A DNA stretch of 64,000 nt from Oscillospiraceae bacterium. GTDB taxonomy: Bacteria > Bacillota > Clostridia > Oscillospirales > Ruminococcaceae. Location: assembly GCA_017521325.1 (NCBI GenBank), contig JAFXCV010000051.1, positions 1-64,000 on the forward strand, in the 5' to 3' direction. A program made the position numbers and the translations under genes. Shown here one piece after another: positions 42,892 through 51,215 of the stretch (its first letter is position 1; every line of letters starts with the position of its first letter). The notes beneath the pieces are model-generated. The model worked only from the letters and a program-made list of their open reading frames with translations. It searched no databases and had not been told where the DNA came from.

Positions 42892-44052
42892 ATGAAAAGG
42901 AGAGTTACTGCGGCGGCAATTGCAGCATTGTGTTTGTGCAGTGCAACAACATCGCTTTTTGCCGGTGCAACGACGTATGACGCTTGTGATGTCAACCATG
43001 ACGGTTCAGTCAATATGACTGATGTAATCACTATCAACCGCTTTTTGCTTGGTGCGGATTATTATCCAAACTACAATCAACTCGATGCTAACAGAAGTCA
43101 TACAGTTGATGCGGCAGATGCTACCTGTGTTATGAGTAAAATAACACAAACACCCTATTCTGCATGCTATATTCGTCAGTATGCGAATGCGTATATGGAA
43201 GTTGTAAATATGCCTGCTGTTTCAAATACGATTACGTTAGATAATACTACGAATGCTACAAATGTACGAACATATAAAAGATATTCTTATGATGATGACT
43301 GCTATCTTTCGCCTTATACCTTGACAACATCATCATTAACATTGAATTCGCCTCAATCAAGAGATATACTAAACGGCGATGACAACCGTAATGTTGCTCA
43401 TGGTTATGAAAATACCGGAATTGTTTATCTTGAAAATATAGGTACAGGTTTTATCATTGGTGATCATGAAATTGCAACAGCTGCTCATTGTGTGTTTAAT
43501 AGTAATGGAATCCGTAAAAATATTGAGATTCTAACATATGATCGCACAGGTCAACCGGATGGAGGAGAATTGCACGTTTCAGAAATACATCTTCCTCAAG
43601 ATTATTCGGTTATAAAGGAGTGCACGCCTGATGATTTTGCGTTGATTATTGTAGAAGAAGATTTATCGGATCGCATTCATTTTTCAATCGGAAATTCCTA
43701 CAATATGACAAACAGTGAGGTAGGCACAATCCCACTTCACGTTACAGGAATACCGGATAAAAAGCCTAACGGTGAGCCAGATGAGGAAAACGATATGCTC
43801 TACACGCATTTTGGAAGCATTTATGGAAATGATAATCGGAGTTTGTTGCATTACACTGTAGATACAACCGGAGGTCAAAGCGGCTCTCCTGTCTATACAA
43901 TCACCCGTGAGCGTTATAATAGCACTGATTACTACACTTATACGGCTCTTGCAATTCATACAGCGGGCCCTGATGGTGCCGGATATAATTATGGCACACT
44001 CATGACGAAATATCAACTCAATTTTTACCGAAACAATCCTTATGTGAATTAA
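42892..44052 (+). CDS. Secreted V8-like serine protease with N-terminal dockerin
   Basis: A 386-residue exported protein. A signal peptide (about residues 1-25) is followed by a dockerin type I (about 30-85; DVNHDGSVNMTDVITINRFL, then LDANRSHTVDAADATCVM). The catalytic domain is of the trypsin/V8 (glutamyl endopeptidase) type with a complete triad: H199 in ATAAHC, D248 in DDFALI and S330 in GGQSGSP. Dockerin-bearing proteases are uncommon; a role in trimming cellulosomal or surface proteins, or in feeding on plant protein, is possible. It is more A+T-rich than the flanking genes. A second dockerin protein gene follows after 20 bases. Confidence 0.88.
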   Translation: MKRRVTAAAIAALCLCSATTSLFAGATTYDACDVNHDGSVNMTDVITINRFLLGADYYPNYNQLDANRSHTVDAADATCVMSKITQTPYSACYIRQYANAYMEVVNMPAVSNTITLDNTTNATNVRTYKRYSYDDDCYLSPYTLTTSSLTLNSPQSRDILNGDDNRNVAHGYENTGIVYLENIGTGFIIGDHEIATAAHCVFNSNGIRKNIEILTYDRTGQPDGGELHVSEIHLPQDYSVIKECTPDDFALIIVEEDLSDRIHFSIGNSYNMTNSEVGTIPLHVTGIPDKKPNGEPDEENDMLYTHFGSIYGNDNRSLLHYTVDTTGGQSGSPVYTITRERYNSTDYYTYTALAIHTAGPDGAGYNYGTLMTKYQLNFYRNNPYVN

Positions 44053-44072
44053 GTGAATAAGGAGGTTATATT

Positions 44073-44852
44073 ATGAAAAAGAAACTAACAGCCCTATTGA
44101 CGGCGATTCTTTGTATGAGCACTCCTTTATCTGCCAATGCAGTAGATGTGAGCATTGATTTTTCAGAGGATTCCAACGGCATTGTGATTCGATCGGATGA
44201 TTTTGTATACAGATCGAATGAAACCTATGGTCTTAAAAGTGGATTCTTCCTTGAATCTGCACTGGATGAGCCGGATTTTATGGTGGTCGGATATGTATAC
44301 TACGAGAACTGTCCCGAAAGTCCGTTTAATTATGTGGTATCTCCCATCAATCAGGAAAGCCTTCTTAAGTCGGGAACGGGTATTCTCTACCATCATTTCG
44401 TGCAAAGGGATTTAGGCGATAATTCTCGGCTTCAAATCGGCGATTTTGTGAAGATTGATGGCCTCATTGTGAAACCGGAATCCGAGCCGATATCCTATTT
44501 ACCGATCGAAGAAGGTTCGCTATCTTGTCTTGGCAATGGCGTGGAGCTTTTTGGTGAAGAATTCAAAGCAGTAATCCGTCTTCAGATGGTGATTGACCGG
44601 ACAGTAATTGATAAGATGAAGCAAGGAAATGACCAAATTGACGACATTGAATTGATTCAGGGTGACATCAATATTGACGATGTCCTCAATATTCTCGACT
44701 GCATTACCATCAACAAGCATCTTCTGACGGGCACGGAGCTTTGCGACTATGCAAAGGTTGTGGGCGATATCAATCAGAACGGTGCACTTGATTTCGGCGA
44801 TTCTCTCGCCATCCTCAAGGAATCCATCGGTATTACGGTGAATTTTGAGTAA
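44073..44852 (+). CDS. Secreted protein with C-terminal dockerin, function unknown
   Basis: A 259-residue exported protein. A signal peptide (MKKKLTALLTAIL, cleavage near ANA) is followed by a domain of about 165 residues of unknown family and a C-terminal dockerin (GDINIDDVLNILDCITINKH and GDINQNGALDFGDSLAILKE). GGAGG precedes the ATG. It is very probably cotranscribed with the dockerin protease, so it could be a partner or inhibitor of that enzyme, but this is a positional inference only. Confidence 0.82.
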   Translation: MKKKLTALLTAILCMSTPLSANAVDVSIDFSEDSNGIVIRSDDFVYRSNETYGLKSGFFLESALDEPDFMVVGYVYYENCPESPFNYVVSPINQESLLKSGTGILYHHFVQRDLGDNSRLQIGDFVKIDGLIVKPESEPISYLPIEEGSLSCLGNGVELFGEEFKAVIRLQMVIDRTVIDKMKQGNDQIDDIELIQGDINIDDVLNILDCITINKHLLTGTELCDYAKVVGDINQNGALDFGDSLAILKESIGITVNFE

Positions 44853-44880
44853 TGCTTGATAAAGCACATGAAAGTATGAC

Positions 44881-44909
44881 GCCCTCTCCCCACAGGAGAG
44901 GGCATTTTT
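44881..44909 (+). terminator. Terminator after the dockerin pair
   Basis: A 9-bp stem GCCCTCTCC...GGAGAGGGC followed by ATTTTTA. Confidence 0.9.
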
Positions 44910-44935
44910 ATCCCCAAAATACACCGCTGTGTTAA

Positions 44936-44964
44936 TTGACAAGCACACTAAAGTATGGTATAAT
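44936..44964 (+). promoter_or_regulatory. Promoter of the amino-acid ABC transporter genes
   Basis: TTGACA (44936-44941) and TATAAT (44959-44964) with a 17-base spacer. Confidence 0.88.
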
Positions 44965-45023
44965 TGAGGTATTGTGTCGAAAGCGGCAGAATTTACAGAA
45001 TGAAGAAAGCGGTGGTGCAGCTT

Positions 45024-45734
45024 ATGGATTTTGAAGCAATCAAAAAGGTCACGTTGATCTTACTCGAATATCTCCCGAACACCCTCAGCCTCTTTGCGTG
45101 GACACTTGTATTTTCCATTCCTGTGGGAATGATCGTTACATGGCTGAAAAAATGCAGATGCAAACCTGTCAACTGGCTGACGGATCTGTACATCCTCATC
45201 ATGCGTGGTACACCCCTGATGCTGCAGATCATTGCATTCTACTACGCCATCCCCATGATCGTGGCATCGGCGGTGAAAAACGGTAATACGGGCGGTATCA
45301 TCCCGTTCTTTCAGAATATCATGAGCAGCGACCATTATATGATCATCATGCTTGTTGTGGCATTTTCCCTCAATTATGCAGCATATTTTGCGGAGATCTT
45401 CCGTGGCGGCATTGAGGCAATTCCGAAGGGACAGTATGAGGCGGCACAGATGCTGGGCATGACGAAAATGCAGACCTTCTTCCGCATCATCCTGCCGCAG
45501 GTGACAAAGCGTGTCATTCCGGCAACGGCAAACGAGGTCATTGTCCTTGTCAAGGATACCTCTCTTGCCAATGTCATTGCCTTTGCGGAGATCACGATGA
45601 AGGCAAAGCAGCAGATGAATTTCTATTCGTCCATCCTGCCCCTGTTCATTGCAGGCGTATTCTATTTTGTGATGAATGCAGTGGTTACGGCACTTTTCTC
45701 ATTTATTGAGAAGAAATTTGACTATTACAAGTAA
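45024..45734 (+). CDS. Amino-acid ABC transporter permease
   Basis: About 236 residues if started at MDFEAIKK, which has GGTGG eight bases upstream; an in-frame ATG at 45000 would add eight residues. It has about five transmembrane segments and the polar-amino-acid permease signature LNYAAYFAEIFRGGIEAIPKGQYEAAQMLGM, the EAA loop that contacts the ATPase. It belongs to the HisM/GlnP family. The ATPase gene follows after 12 bases, and a matching binding protein lies at 47766-48590. Confidence 0.92.
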   Translation: MDFEAIKKVTLILLEYLPNTLSLFAWTLVFSIPVGMIVTWLKKCRCKPVNWLTDLYILIMRGTPLMLQIIAFYYAIPMIVASAVKNGNTGGIIPFFQNIMSSDHYMIIMLVVAFSLNYAAYFAEIFRGGIEAIPKGQYEAAQMLGMTKMQTFFRIILPQVTKRVIPATANEVIVLVKDTSLANVIAFAEITMKAKQQMNFYSSILPLFIAGVFYFVMNAVVTALFSFIEKKFDYYK

Positions 45735-45746
45735 GGGGGGCTATCC

Positions 45747-46508
45747 ATGGCAATTCTTGAAGTACGCAATATTTCGAAAAAATTCGGGGATCTGGAAGTC
45801 CTCAAGGATATTTCCTTCAACGTCGAGGTCGGACAGGTCGTGGCGATCATCGGACCGTCCGGCAGCGGCAAATCCACGCTGCTGCGCTGCGTCAATCAGC
45901 TAGAGCGTGCCGACAGCGGTGAGATCGTCGTAGATGGTCTGACAATGCTGCACACAGAGGACGGAAAGGCACAGTATGCGGACAAGAAAACGCTCCGTGA
46001 CATCCGTCTGAAAATCGGTCTGGTGTTCCAGAATTTCAACCTGTTTCCGCATTTTTCCGTATTGCAGAATGTGATCGAAGCTCCCATCCATGTGCTGAAG
46101 AAATCCAAGGCGGAAGCAACCAAAACAGCGGAGGAGCTGCTCAAAAAGATGGGACTTGAAACGAAGGAGAAGTCCTATCCCTGTGAGCTTTCCGGCGGTC
46201 AGCAGCAGAGAGTGTCCATTGCAAGGGCGCTTGCCTTGAATCCGCAGATCCTGTTTTTCGATGAACCGACCTCTGCGCTTGATCCGGAATTGACGGGTGA
46301 GATTCTCAAGGTCATCAAGGAACTTGCCAAGGAAAAGATGACGATGGTGATCGTCACCCACGAAATGGCATTTGCACGGGATGTGGCAAACCACGTTATT
46401 TTCATGGATCAAGGCTATATCGTGGAAGAAGGCGCACCGGAGGAGGTCTTTGGCAATACGCAGAATGAGAGAACAAAGCAGTTCTTGCAGAGGTATAATG
46501 AGAACTGA
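45747..46508 (+). CDS. Amino-acid ABC transporter ATP-binding protein
   Basis: A 253-residue ABC ATPase of the polar-amino-acid class (GlnQ/HisP-like). It shows Walker A GPSGSGKST near residue 35, the Q-loop LVFQNFNLFPH, the signature LSGGQQQR, Walker B ILFFDEPTSALDPE and the switch His in VTHEM. Length is normal. It pairs with the permease directly upstream. Confidence 0.96.
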   Translation: MAILEVRNISKKFGDLEVLKDISFNVEVGQVVAIIGPSGSGKSTLLRCVNQLERADSGEIVVDGLTMLHTEDGKAQYADKKTLRDIRLKIGLVFQNFNLFPHFSVLQNVIEAPIHVLKKSKAEATKTAEELLKKMGLETKEKSYPCELSGGQQQRVSIARALALNPQILFFDEPTSALDPELTGEILKVIKELAKEKMTMVIVTHEMAFARDVANHVIFMDQGYIVEEGAPEEVFGNTQNERTKQFLQRYNEN

Positions 46509-46529
46509 TTTCTGCTGAAAGGATAGTTT

Positions 46530-46946
46530 ATGAAAAAGGCAATTCGGATTATGTTGATTTGCATCGCAGGACTTGCTGTAATCATAACCGGAACGATTCT
46601 GCTTGTGAGATGGAGTCTGAATGGGACGAATTACCGGACTTTCTCCGAGGAGAAAAGGCAGATGATGGAACAGGAATTCCATATCAAGGTAACGGATGAT
46701 CTGACGTTGGAGGAATATTTCCAAATTGGCTTTCATGAGGACAGACGGCTGAATCTTTCCACGCAAAAGAATTTGCAGGCATTTCTGGATGAAAATATAC
46801 TTTCTGCTGCCGTCATTACCGAAGCTGAACAGGATTCTCTCTATACACAAACAAAATTTGAGTATGCTTCCGGCAATGAAACAGTCTACGGCACATTCAC
46901 CGAATTGGGAGAGGAAAATGCTGTTTCTCTGTTTCTGCCCTCATGA
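46530..46946 (+). CDS. Membrane-anchored protein of unknown function
   Basis: A 138-residue protein with one N-terminal transmembrane helix (about residues 7-28) and a soluble outer domain of roughly 110 residues with no recognised motif. GAAAGGA lies upstream of the ATG, and it starts 21 bases after the transporter ATPase gene, so it is probably cotranscribed with it. Not a known transporter part. Confidence 0.65.
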   Translation: MKKAIRIMLICIAGLAVIITGTILLVRWSLNGTNYRTFSEEKRQMMEQEFHIKVTDDLTLEEYFQIGFHEDRRLNLSTQKNLQAFLDENILSAAVITEAEQDSLYTQTKFEYASGNETVYGTFTELGEENAVSLFLPS

Positions 46947-47013
46947 TTGTATCGTGAGAAGGCGAACCATCCGCAAATGACAACTATTTAAAAACTTCTG
47001 GGGGAATGTCAAC

Positions 47014-47619
47014 ATGTCAAAATTCAAGTGTATCCTGACTGCCCTTCTGGGCGTGGTGATGATCGTGCTTGCTGTTGTGATGTATGTGCGTGAAGCATCG
47101 TATATTTTCATGGGGAAGACGCTGAATCTCAACGAAATCATTGAAGAGGGCGGTGAAATGCCGAGGGGCGAATTTGTCACATTCACAGTTGAATATCCGC
47201 TTGGCAATTATGCAGAAACCCGTGAAATGATCGCCGGTTTCATCCCGATGCCGTTCGGCAAGACACAGCAGTATGCAATTCTGTGTGAAGACGGCAGCAT
47301 CATTTCGGCGGAGGTCGGCAAGAAATCGAAGATTGCAGAGCTGGAACAGGCGGTGGAGGCTTTCTACAATGACAAAACCGCCGCTGTGACGATCGTCGGA
47401 TGTGTAGCAACGAATAATTCCGAAATGAACGGCTATCTTGCCGAATTTACGGATTATCTCTTTGAGGGAGATACGGCATCTGCAGGCGTGACACCGACCT
47501 ATTTTCTGATCGACACAACCCAGACAAGGGCATCGCAGTTTTTCCTCTATTTCTTTTTCCTGCTGCTGGGCGGTGCAATTTCTGTGGGCGGCATCTATAG
47601 ACTGTGCAGGCGCATGTGA
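47014..47619 (+). CDS. Two-helix membrane protein of unknown function
   Basis: A 201-residue protein with an N-terminal helix (about residues 6-26), an extracytoplasmic domain of about 140 residues, and a C-terminal helix (FFLYFFFLLLGGAISVGGIY). The layout is like that of the protein at 9115-9645, but I see no clear sequence identity. No family could be named with confidence. It lies between the ATPase and binding-protein genes of the amino-acid transporter. Confidence 0.65.
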   Translation: MSKFKCILTALLGVVMIVLAVVMYVREASYIFMGKTLNLNEIIEEGGEMPRGEFVTFTVEYPLGNYAETREMIAGFIPMPFGKTQQYAILCEDGSIISAEVGKKSKIAELEQAVEAFYNDKTAAVTIVGCVATNNSEMNGYLAEFTDYLFEGDTASAGVTPTYFLIDTTQTRASQFFLYFFFLLLGGAISVGGIYRLCRRM

Positions 47620-47697
47620 TGCCTTGTAATTTCCCACAAAAGCTCATCCGCAAATTTATGAAAACATGATAATAAATCCGAATTTACTGCCGTTCTC

Positions 47698-47726
47698 TTT
47701 ACTTTCCCTGAAAGATATGGTATCAT
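47698..47726 (+). promoter_or_regulatory. Promoter of the amino-acid binding protein gene
   Basis: TTTACT (47698-47703) and TATCAT (47721-47726) with a 17-base spacer. A separate promoter lets the binding protein be made in excess of the membrane parts. Confidence 0.72.
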
Positions 47727-47765
47727 AATAAGACAGTAATACAATCAATGAAAAGGAGAAGAATT

Positions 47766-48590
47766 ATGAGAAAATCTATCTTTAAGAAGCTTCTGTGCGT
47801 GGCTGCATCCGCAGTAATGCTGTTTTCCGCAGCTGCATGCAGCAATGCAGGGGGCGGCAGCGGCAAGGACGAATCCCTCAAGAAGGTAAAGGACGCAGGC
47901 AAGATCATCCTCGGTCTGGACGCAACCTTCAAGCCCATGGGCTTCACCGATGAAAACGACCAGATCGTAGGCTTTGACATTGACGTTGCAAAGGAAGTCT
48001 GCAAGAGAATGGGCGTTTCTCTGGAGCTGTATGCGGTAAACTGGGATACCAAGGAGCAGGATCTAAATGCAGGCACGATCGACCTGATCTGGAACGGTCT
48101 GTCCGTATCCGACGAGCGTAAGCAGGTAATGCTCATGAGTGAACCGTACATGGATAACGAGATGGTATTCGTTGTGAACGGCAGCAGCGAAATCAAGGAG
48201 CTTTCCGACCTGAAGGACGCAAAGATCGGCGTACAGAACGGTTCCACCGCACTGGATATCCTCAATGCATCCGAGGTTGTTGCAAACGGCGCAACTCCCG
48301 TTGAGCTTGCGACCAACGTAGAAGCCCTGCAGCAGCTGGAGCTGAACATGGTGGACGCTGTGTTCATGGATTCCGTTGTGGCAAACTATGAGATCGTTTC
48401 CACCGGCAAGGATTACAAGCTTCTGGAAGAGGGTCTGTCCTCCGAGCAGTATGCAATCGGCTTCCGTCTGGGCGATCAGGCACTGTGCGATGAGGTAACA
48501 AAGACACTCAAGGAAATGGTGTCCGACGGCACACTGGCAAAGATCTCTACCGAGTGGTTTGGCAGTGACGTGACAACGATCGGCAAGTAA
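47766..48590 (+). CDS. Amino-acid ABC transporter substrate-binding lipoprotein
   Basis: A 274-residue lipoprotein of solute-binding family 3. The signal peptide ends in the lipobox SAAAC near residue 20. The mature part has the family segments GKIILGLDATFKPMGF, VGFDIDVAKEVCKRMG and TIDLIWNGLSVSDERK. AAGGAG sets the start at 47766. It would capture a polar amino acid for the permease and ATPase encoded at 45024-46508. The exact substrate cannot be told. Confidence 0.93.
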   Translation: MRKSIFKKLLCVAASAVMLFSAAACSNAGGGSGKDESLKKVKDAGKIILGLDATFKPMGFTDENDQIVGFDIDVAKEVCKRMGVSLELYAVNWDTKEQDLNAGTIDLIWNGLSVSDERKQVMLMSEPYMDNEMVFVVNGSSEIKELSDLKDAKIGVQNGSTALDILNASEVVANGATPVELATNVEALQQLELNMVDAVFMDSVVANYEIVSTGKDYKLLEEGLSSEQYAIGFRLGDQALCDEVTKTLKEMVSDGTLAKISTEWFGSDVTTIGK

Positions 48591-48599
48591 ATAAATCGG

Positions 48600-48630
48600 C
48601 TCCTCCTGCGATGCAGGGGGAGTTTTTTTA
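48600..48630 (+). terminator. Terminator after the binding protein gene
   Basis: A stem CTCCTCCTGC...GCAGGGGGAG followed by seven T residues. Confidence 0.9.
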
Positions 48631-48631
48631 T

Positions 48632-48661
48632 GCGAAAAGCCCTGCCAAATGGCAGGGCTTC
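48632..48661 (-). terminator. Hairpin between converging genes
   Basis: A perfect stem AAGCCCTGCC-aaat-GGCAGGGCTT. On the minus strand it is followed by a short T-run, so it may end xylB transcripts. Confidence 0.6.
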
Positions 48662-48710
48662 AGTTTGTAGAAAAGTCCATTTTCTTAGTGGGCGTATGCT
48701 TGAAACTGCC

Positions 48711-48740
48711 CCTCCCCTTCCCAAAGGGGAGGGCTTTTTC
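48711..48740 (+). terminator. Second plus-strand hairpin before the xylB end
   Basis: CCCCTCCCC and GGGGAGGG arms with a short loop are followed by CTTTTTC. Together with the two hairpins before it, it forms a dense transcription barrier between converging genes. Confidence 0.6.
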
Positions 48741-48766
48741 ACATTTTTACGTCTTTAAATCCGTCA

Positions 48767-50290
48767 TCACATCACTGCAAGCTTTGCAAACTGCGCCTTC
48801 AGTGCAGGATAAATCTCACGGTAGAGCTGATAGTATTTCTCGTATTCCGGAACGTTTTCGGCAATCGGTTCCTGCACATTCGCTGTATGCACGATCGCAT
48901 CACAAGCCTCCGGCACGCTCTTGTACATACCCGCACCCACTTCTGCAAGAATGGCAACGCCCAGCGCAGGGCCTTCCTTGGAATCCACGGTCTTTACCGG
49001 ACATCCGTACAGATCCGCCAGCATCTGCCTCCACACGGGGGAGGAGCCTCCTCCGCCGCACGCCATCATATCGCTTACGGGGACGCCCATTTCACGGCAG
49101 ATTTCCACGCAGTCACGCAGAGAATAGGTCACGCCCTCCATTACCGCACGAAGCATGTCACGCTTTTCGTGAATTGCGGAAAGTCCGAAGAATACGCCTC
49201 TCGCATTCGGGTCAAGATGCGGTGTGCGCTCGCCCATCAGATACGGCAGATACAGGAGCTTATTGGCCCCGATCGGGGATTCCAGCACCGCCTTGTCCAT
49301 CAGATAATAGGGATCCACGCCCATTGCCGCAGCTGTTTCCTTTTCCGCATTGCAGAAATTGTCACGGAACCACTTCAGGGACAGTCCTGCACCCTGTGTC
49401 ACGCCCATCACATGCCAGCAATCCGGAACAGCGCAGCAGAAGGTATGCACTCTGCTGCCCTTGTCAATCGTAATATCGGAGGTATGTGCAAATACCACGC
49501 CGCTTGTGCCGATGGTGGTGAACGCCTTACCGTCACGCACAACGCCGGTTCCGACAGCCGCAGCCGCATTATCGCCTGCACCGCCGACCACGATCGTGCC
49601 TGCTTTGAGTCCGCATCTTGCGGCAGCTTCCGCAGTCAGTCCGCCCGTAATCTCAGGGCTTTCGTACACCTTTGCAAGCATGGATTTGTCAATATCAAGC
49701 TTCTCCAGTACTTCATCCGACCACTGACGCTTCGGGATGTCCAGAAGCTGCATGCCCGATGCATCGGATACCTCCGTTGCAAATTCCCCCGTCAGACAGA
49801 AACGCACATAATCCTTCGGAAGAAGAATATGACGGCATTTCTCATAATTCTCAGGCTCGTTGTTTCTCACCCACAGGATCTTCGATGCGGTAAAGCCCGT
49901 AAGCGCAGGATTCGCCGTAATTTCAATCAGACGATCCTTGCCGACTCTTTCCGTGATCTCTGCGCACTCCTTCTCCGTTCTCTGATCACACCAGATGATC
50001 GAATTGCGGATGACATTGCAGTCCTTGTCGAGCATCACAAGTCCATGCATCTGTCCGGAAAGTCCGATGCCCTTAACTTCATCCGCCGGTACACCACTCT
50101 TGTCCATCACCGCCCTGATCGTTGCAAAGGCAGCCTCCCGCCAGTCCGCAGGATCCTGCTCTGCATAGCCGTTTTTCGGCTGATACAGGGGATATTCGAT
50201 CGTATGGGATGCAATCACCTTTCCCGTTTCGTCAAATAATACCGTCTTGGTTCCGCTTGTTCCAAGATCCACTCCAATTACATATGCCAT
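48767..50290 (-). CDS. xylB: Xylulokinase
   Basis: A 507-residue FGGY-family carbohydrate kinase. It has the N-terminal phosphate motif IGVDLGTSGTKTVLFD, SGQMHGLVMLD near residue 80, the GGAGDNAAAAVGTG segment near 260 and the C-terminal GGGGSSPVWRQMLADLYG. The SGQMHG motif and overall length favour xylulokinase over glycerol kinase. It phosphorylates xylulose for entry into the pentose phosphate route, fitting a plant-fibre degrader. GGAGTGAG sets the start at 50290. No xylose isomerase gene is adjacent. Confidence 0.94.
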   Translation of the reverse strand: MAYVIGVDLGTSGTKTVLFDETGKVIASHTIEYPLYQPKNGYAEQDPADWREAAFATIRAVMDKSGVPADEVKGIGLSGQMHGLVMLDKDCNVIRNSIIWCDQRTEKECAEITERVGKDRLIEITANPALTGFTASKILWVRNNEPENYEKCRHILLPKDYVRFCLTGEFATEVSDASGMQLLDIPKRQWSDEVLEKLDIDKSMLAKVYESPEITGGLTAEAAARCGLKAGTIVVGGAGDNAAAAVGTGVVRDGKAFTTIGTSGVVFAHTSDITIDKGSRVHTFCCAVPDCWHVMGVTQGAGLSLKWFRDNFCNAEKETAAAMGVDPYYLMDKAVLESPIGANKLLYLPYLMGERTPHLDPNARGVFFGLSAIHEKRDMLRAVMEGVTYSLRDCVEICREMGVPVSDMMACGGGGSSPVWRQMLADLYGCPVKTVDSKEGPALGVAILAEVGAGMYKSVPEACDAIVHTANVQEPIAENVPEYEKYYQLYREIYPALKAQFAKLAVM

Positions 50291-50346
50291 TACTCTCACT
50301 CCATTCCATCTTCCTGCAATGCTCCCGCACTGCGTACCATACTCAC

Positions 50347-50375
50347 ATTATACTATATTTCATCTCTTTTTTCAA
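50347..50375 (-). promoter_or_regulatory. Promoter of xylB
   Basis: On the minus strand TTGAAA (50375-50370) and TATAAT (50352-50347) with a 17-base spacer. Confidence 0.83.
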
Positions 50376-50455
50376 GGATTACGGGAGTATTTTCCACATA
50401 AAATCCGCATTTTTTGAAAAAAGAAAAAATATTATTGTTTTTCAATAAAAAACTC

Positions 50456-50484
50456 TTGACAAATGATATTTTATATGATATACT
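50456..50484 (+). promoter_or_regulatory. Promoter of the DUF2975/HTH unit
   Basis: TTGACA (50456-50461) and TATACT (50479-50484) with a 17-base spacer, divergent from xylB. Confidence 0.87.
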
Positions 50485-50523
50485 AAAAGCACAACATCAA
50501 TCTTGACTCTGGAGGTATCTACT

Positions 50524-50985
50524 ATGTGGAACAAAACAAAATCGCTGCAGCTTTCCCTTCTTTTGGTGAAGGTGCTGTTCGTCTTCGTACCGCTCCTCAT
50601 GACCTGCGTACCGGTGATTGCTGAATGGTATGATGCGGTATACGGCGAGGGCGTGGGCTTTCTGGACGGCTCAGTCTACTGGCCGCTTTCCATCACGCTG
50701 TATCTGGCTGCGATCTGCGCCATGGTTTGCCTGTATGCACTGCACAAGCTTCTGGGCAATATCAAAAAGGACGAGGTTTTCACCCCTACCAACTGCAAGT
50801 GCCTGCGCATCATTTCCTGGTGCTGCATTCTGGCGGCAATTCCGTTTGGTTTGCTTGGCATCTGGAGATTCTTAAGTTTCATCGTTGCTTTGGCAGCGGC
50901 ATTCTTCGGGCTGATTCTTCGGGTTCTGAAAAATGTCTTTGAAAAGGCAGTAGAGCTTAAAGAAGAAAACGACTTCACGATCTAA
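50524..50985 (+). CDS. DUF2975 family membrane protein
   Basis: A 153-residue protein with four hydrophobic segments. The layout and the KKDEVFTPTNCKCLRIISW-type loop match DUF2975, membrane proteins that are usually encoded just upstream of a small Xre-type HTH protein, as here. The start at 50524 has TGGAGG upstream. The pair is thought to work as a membrane-linked regulatory module, but its signal is unknown. Confidence 0.85.
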   Translation: MWNKTKSLQLSLLLVKVLFVFVPLLMTCVPVIAEWYDAVYGEGVGFLDGSVYWPLSITLYLAAICAMVCLYALHKLLGNIKKDEVFTPTNCKCLRIISWCCILAAIPFGLLGIWRFLSFIVALAAAFFGLILRVLKNVFEKAVELKEENDFTI

Positions 50986-50999
50986 AGGAGGAACTAACA

Positions 51000-51215
51000 A
51001 TGCCAATTATTGTCAATCTGGATGTGATGATGGCGAAGCGGAAGATTTCCTCCGGTGATCTTGCCAAGAAAATTGACATCACACCTGCAAATTTATCCAT
51101 TCTTAAAACAGGAAAAGCCAAAGCCATCCGCTTTTCCACGCTCGAAAAGCTCTGCGAAGTCCTCCAGTGTCAACCCGGAGATATTCTCGAATGGAGAGAT
51201 GAGGAAGAAGTATGA
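51000..51215 (+). CDS. Small HTH (Xre/YozG-like) transcriptional regulator
   Basis: A 71-residue protein consisting almost only of a Cro/CI-type HTH: VNLDVMMAKRKISSGDLAKK, then ITPANLSILKTGKAKAIRFSTLEKLCEVLQCQPGDILEW. This matches the YozG-like partner of DUF2975 proteins in size and sequence. It lies 14 bases after that gene. Its last codons (EWRDEEEV and stop) are copied twice downstream as part of a tandem repeat, and the stop originally seems to have overlapped the start of the next gene. Confidence 0.9.
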   Translation: MPIIVNLDVMMAKRKISSGDLAKKIDITPANLSILKTGKAKAIRFSTLEKLCEVLQCQPGDILEWRDEEEV

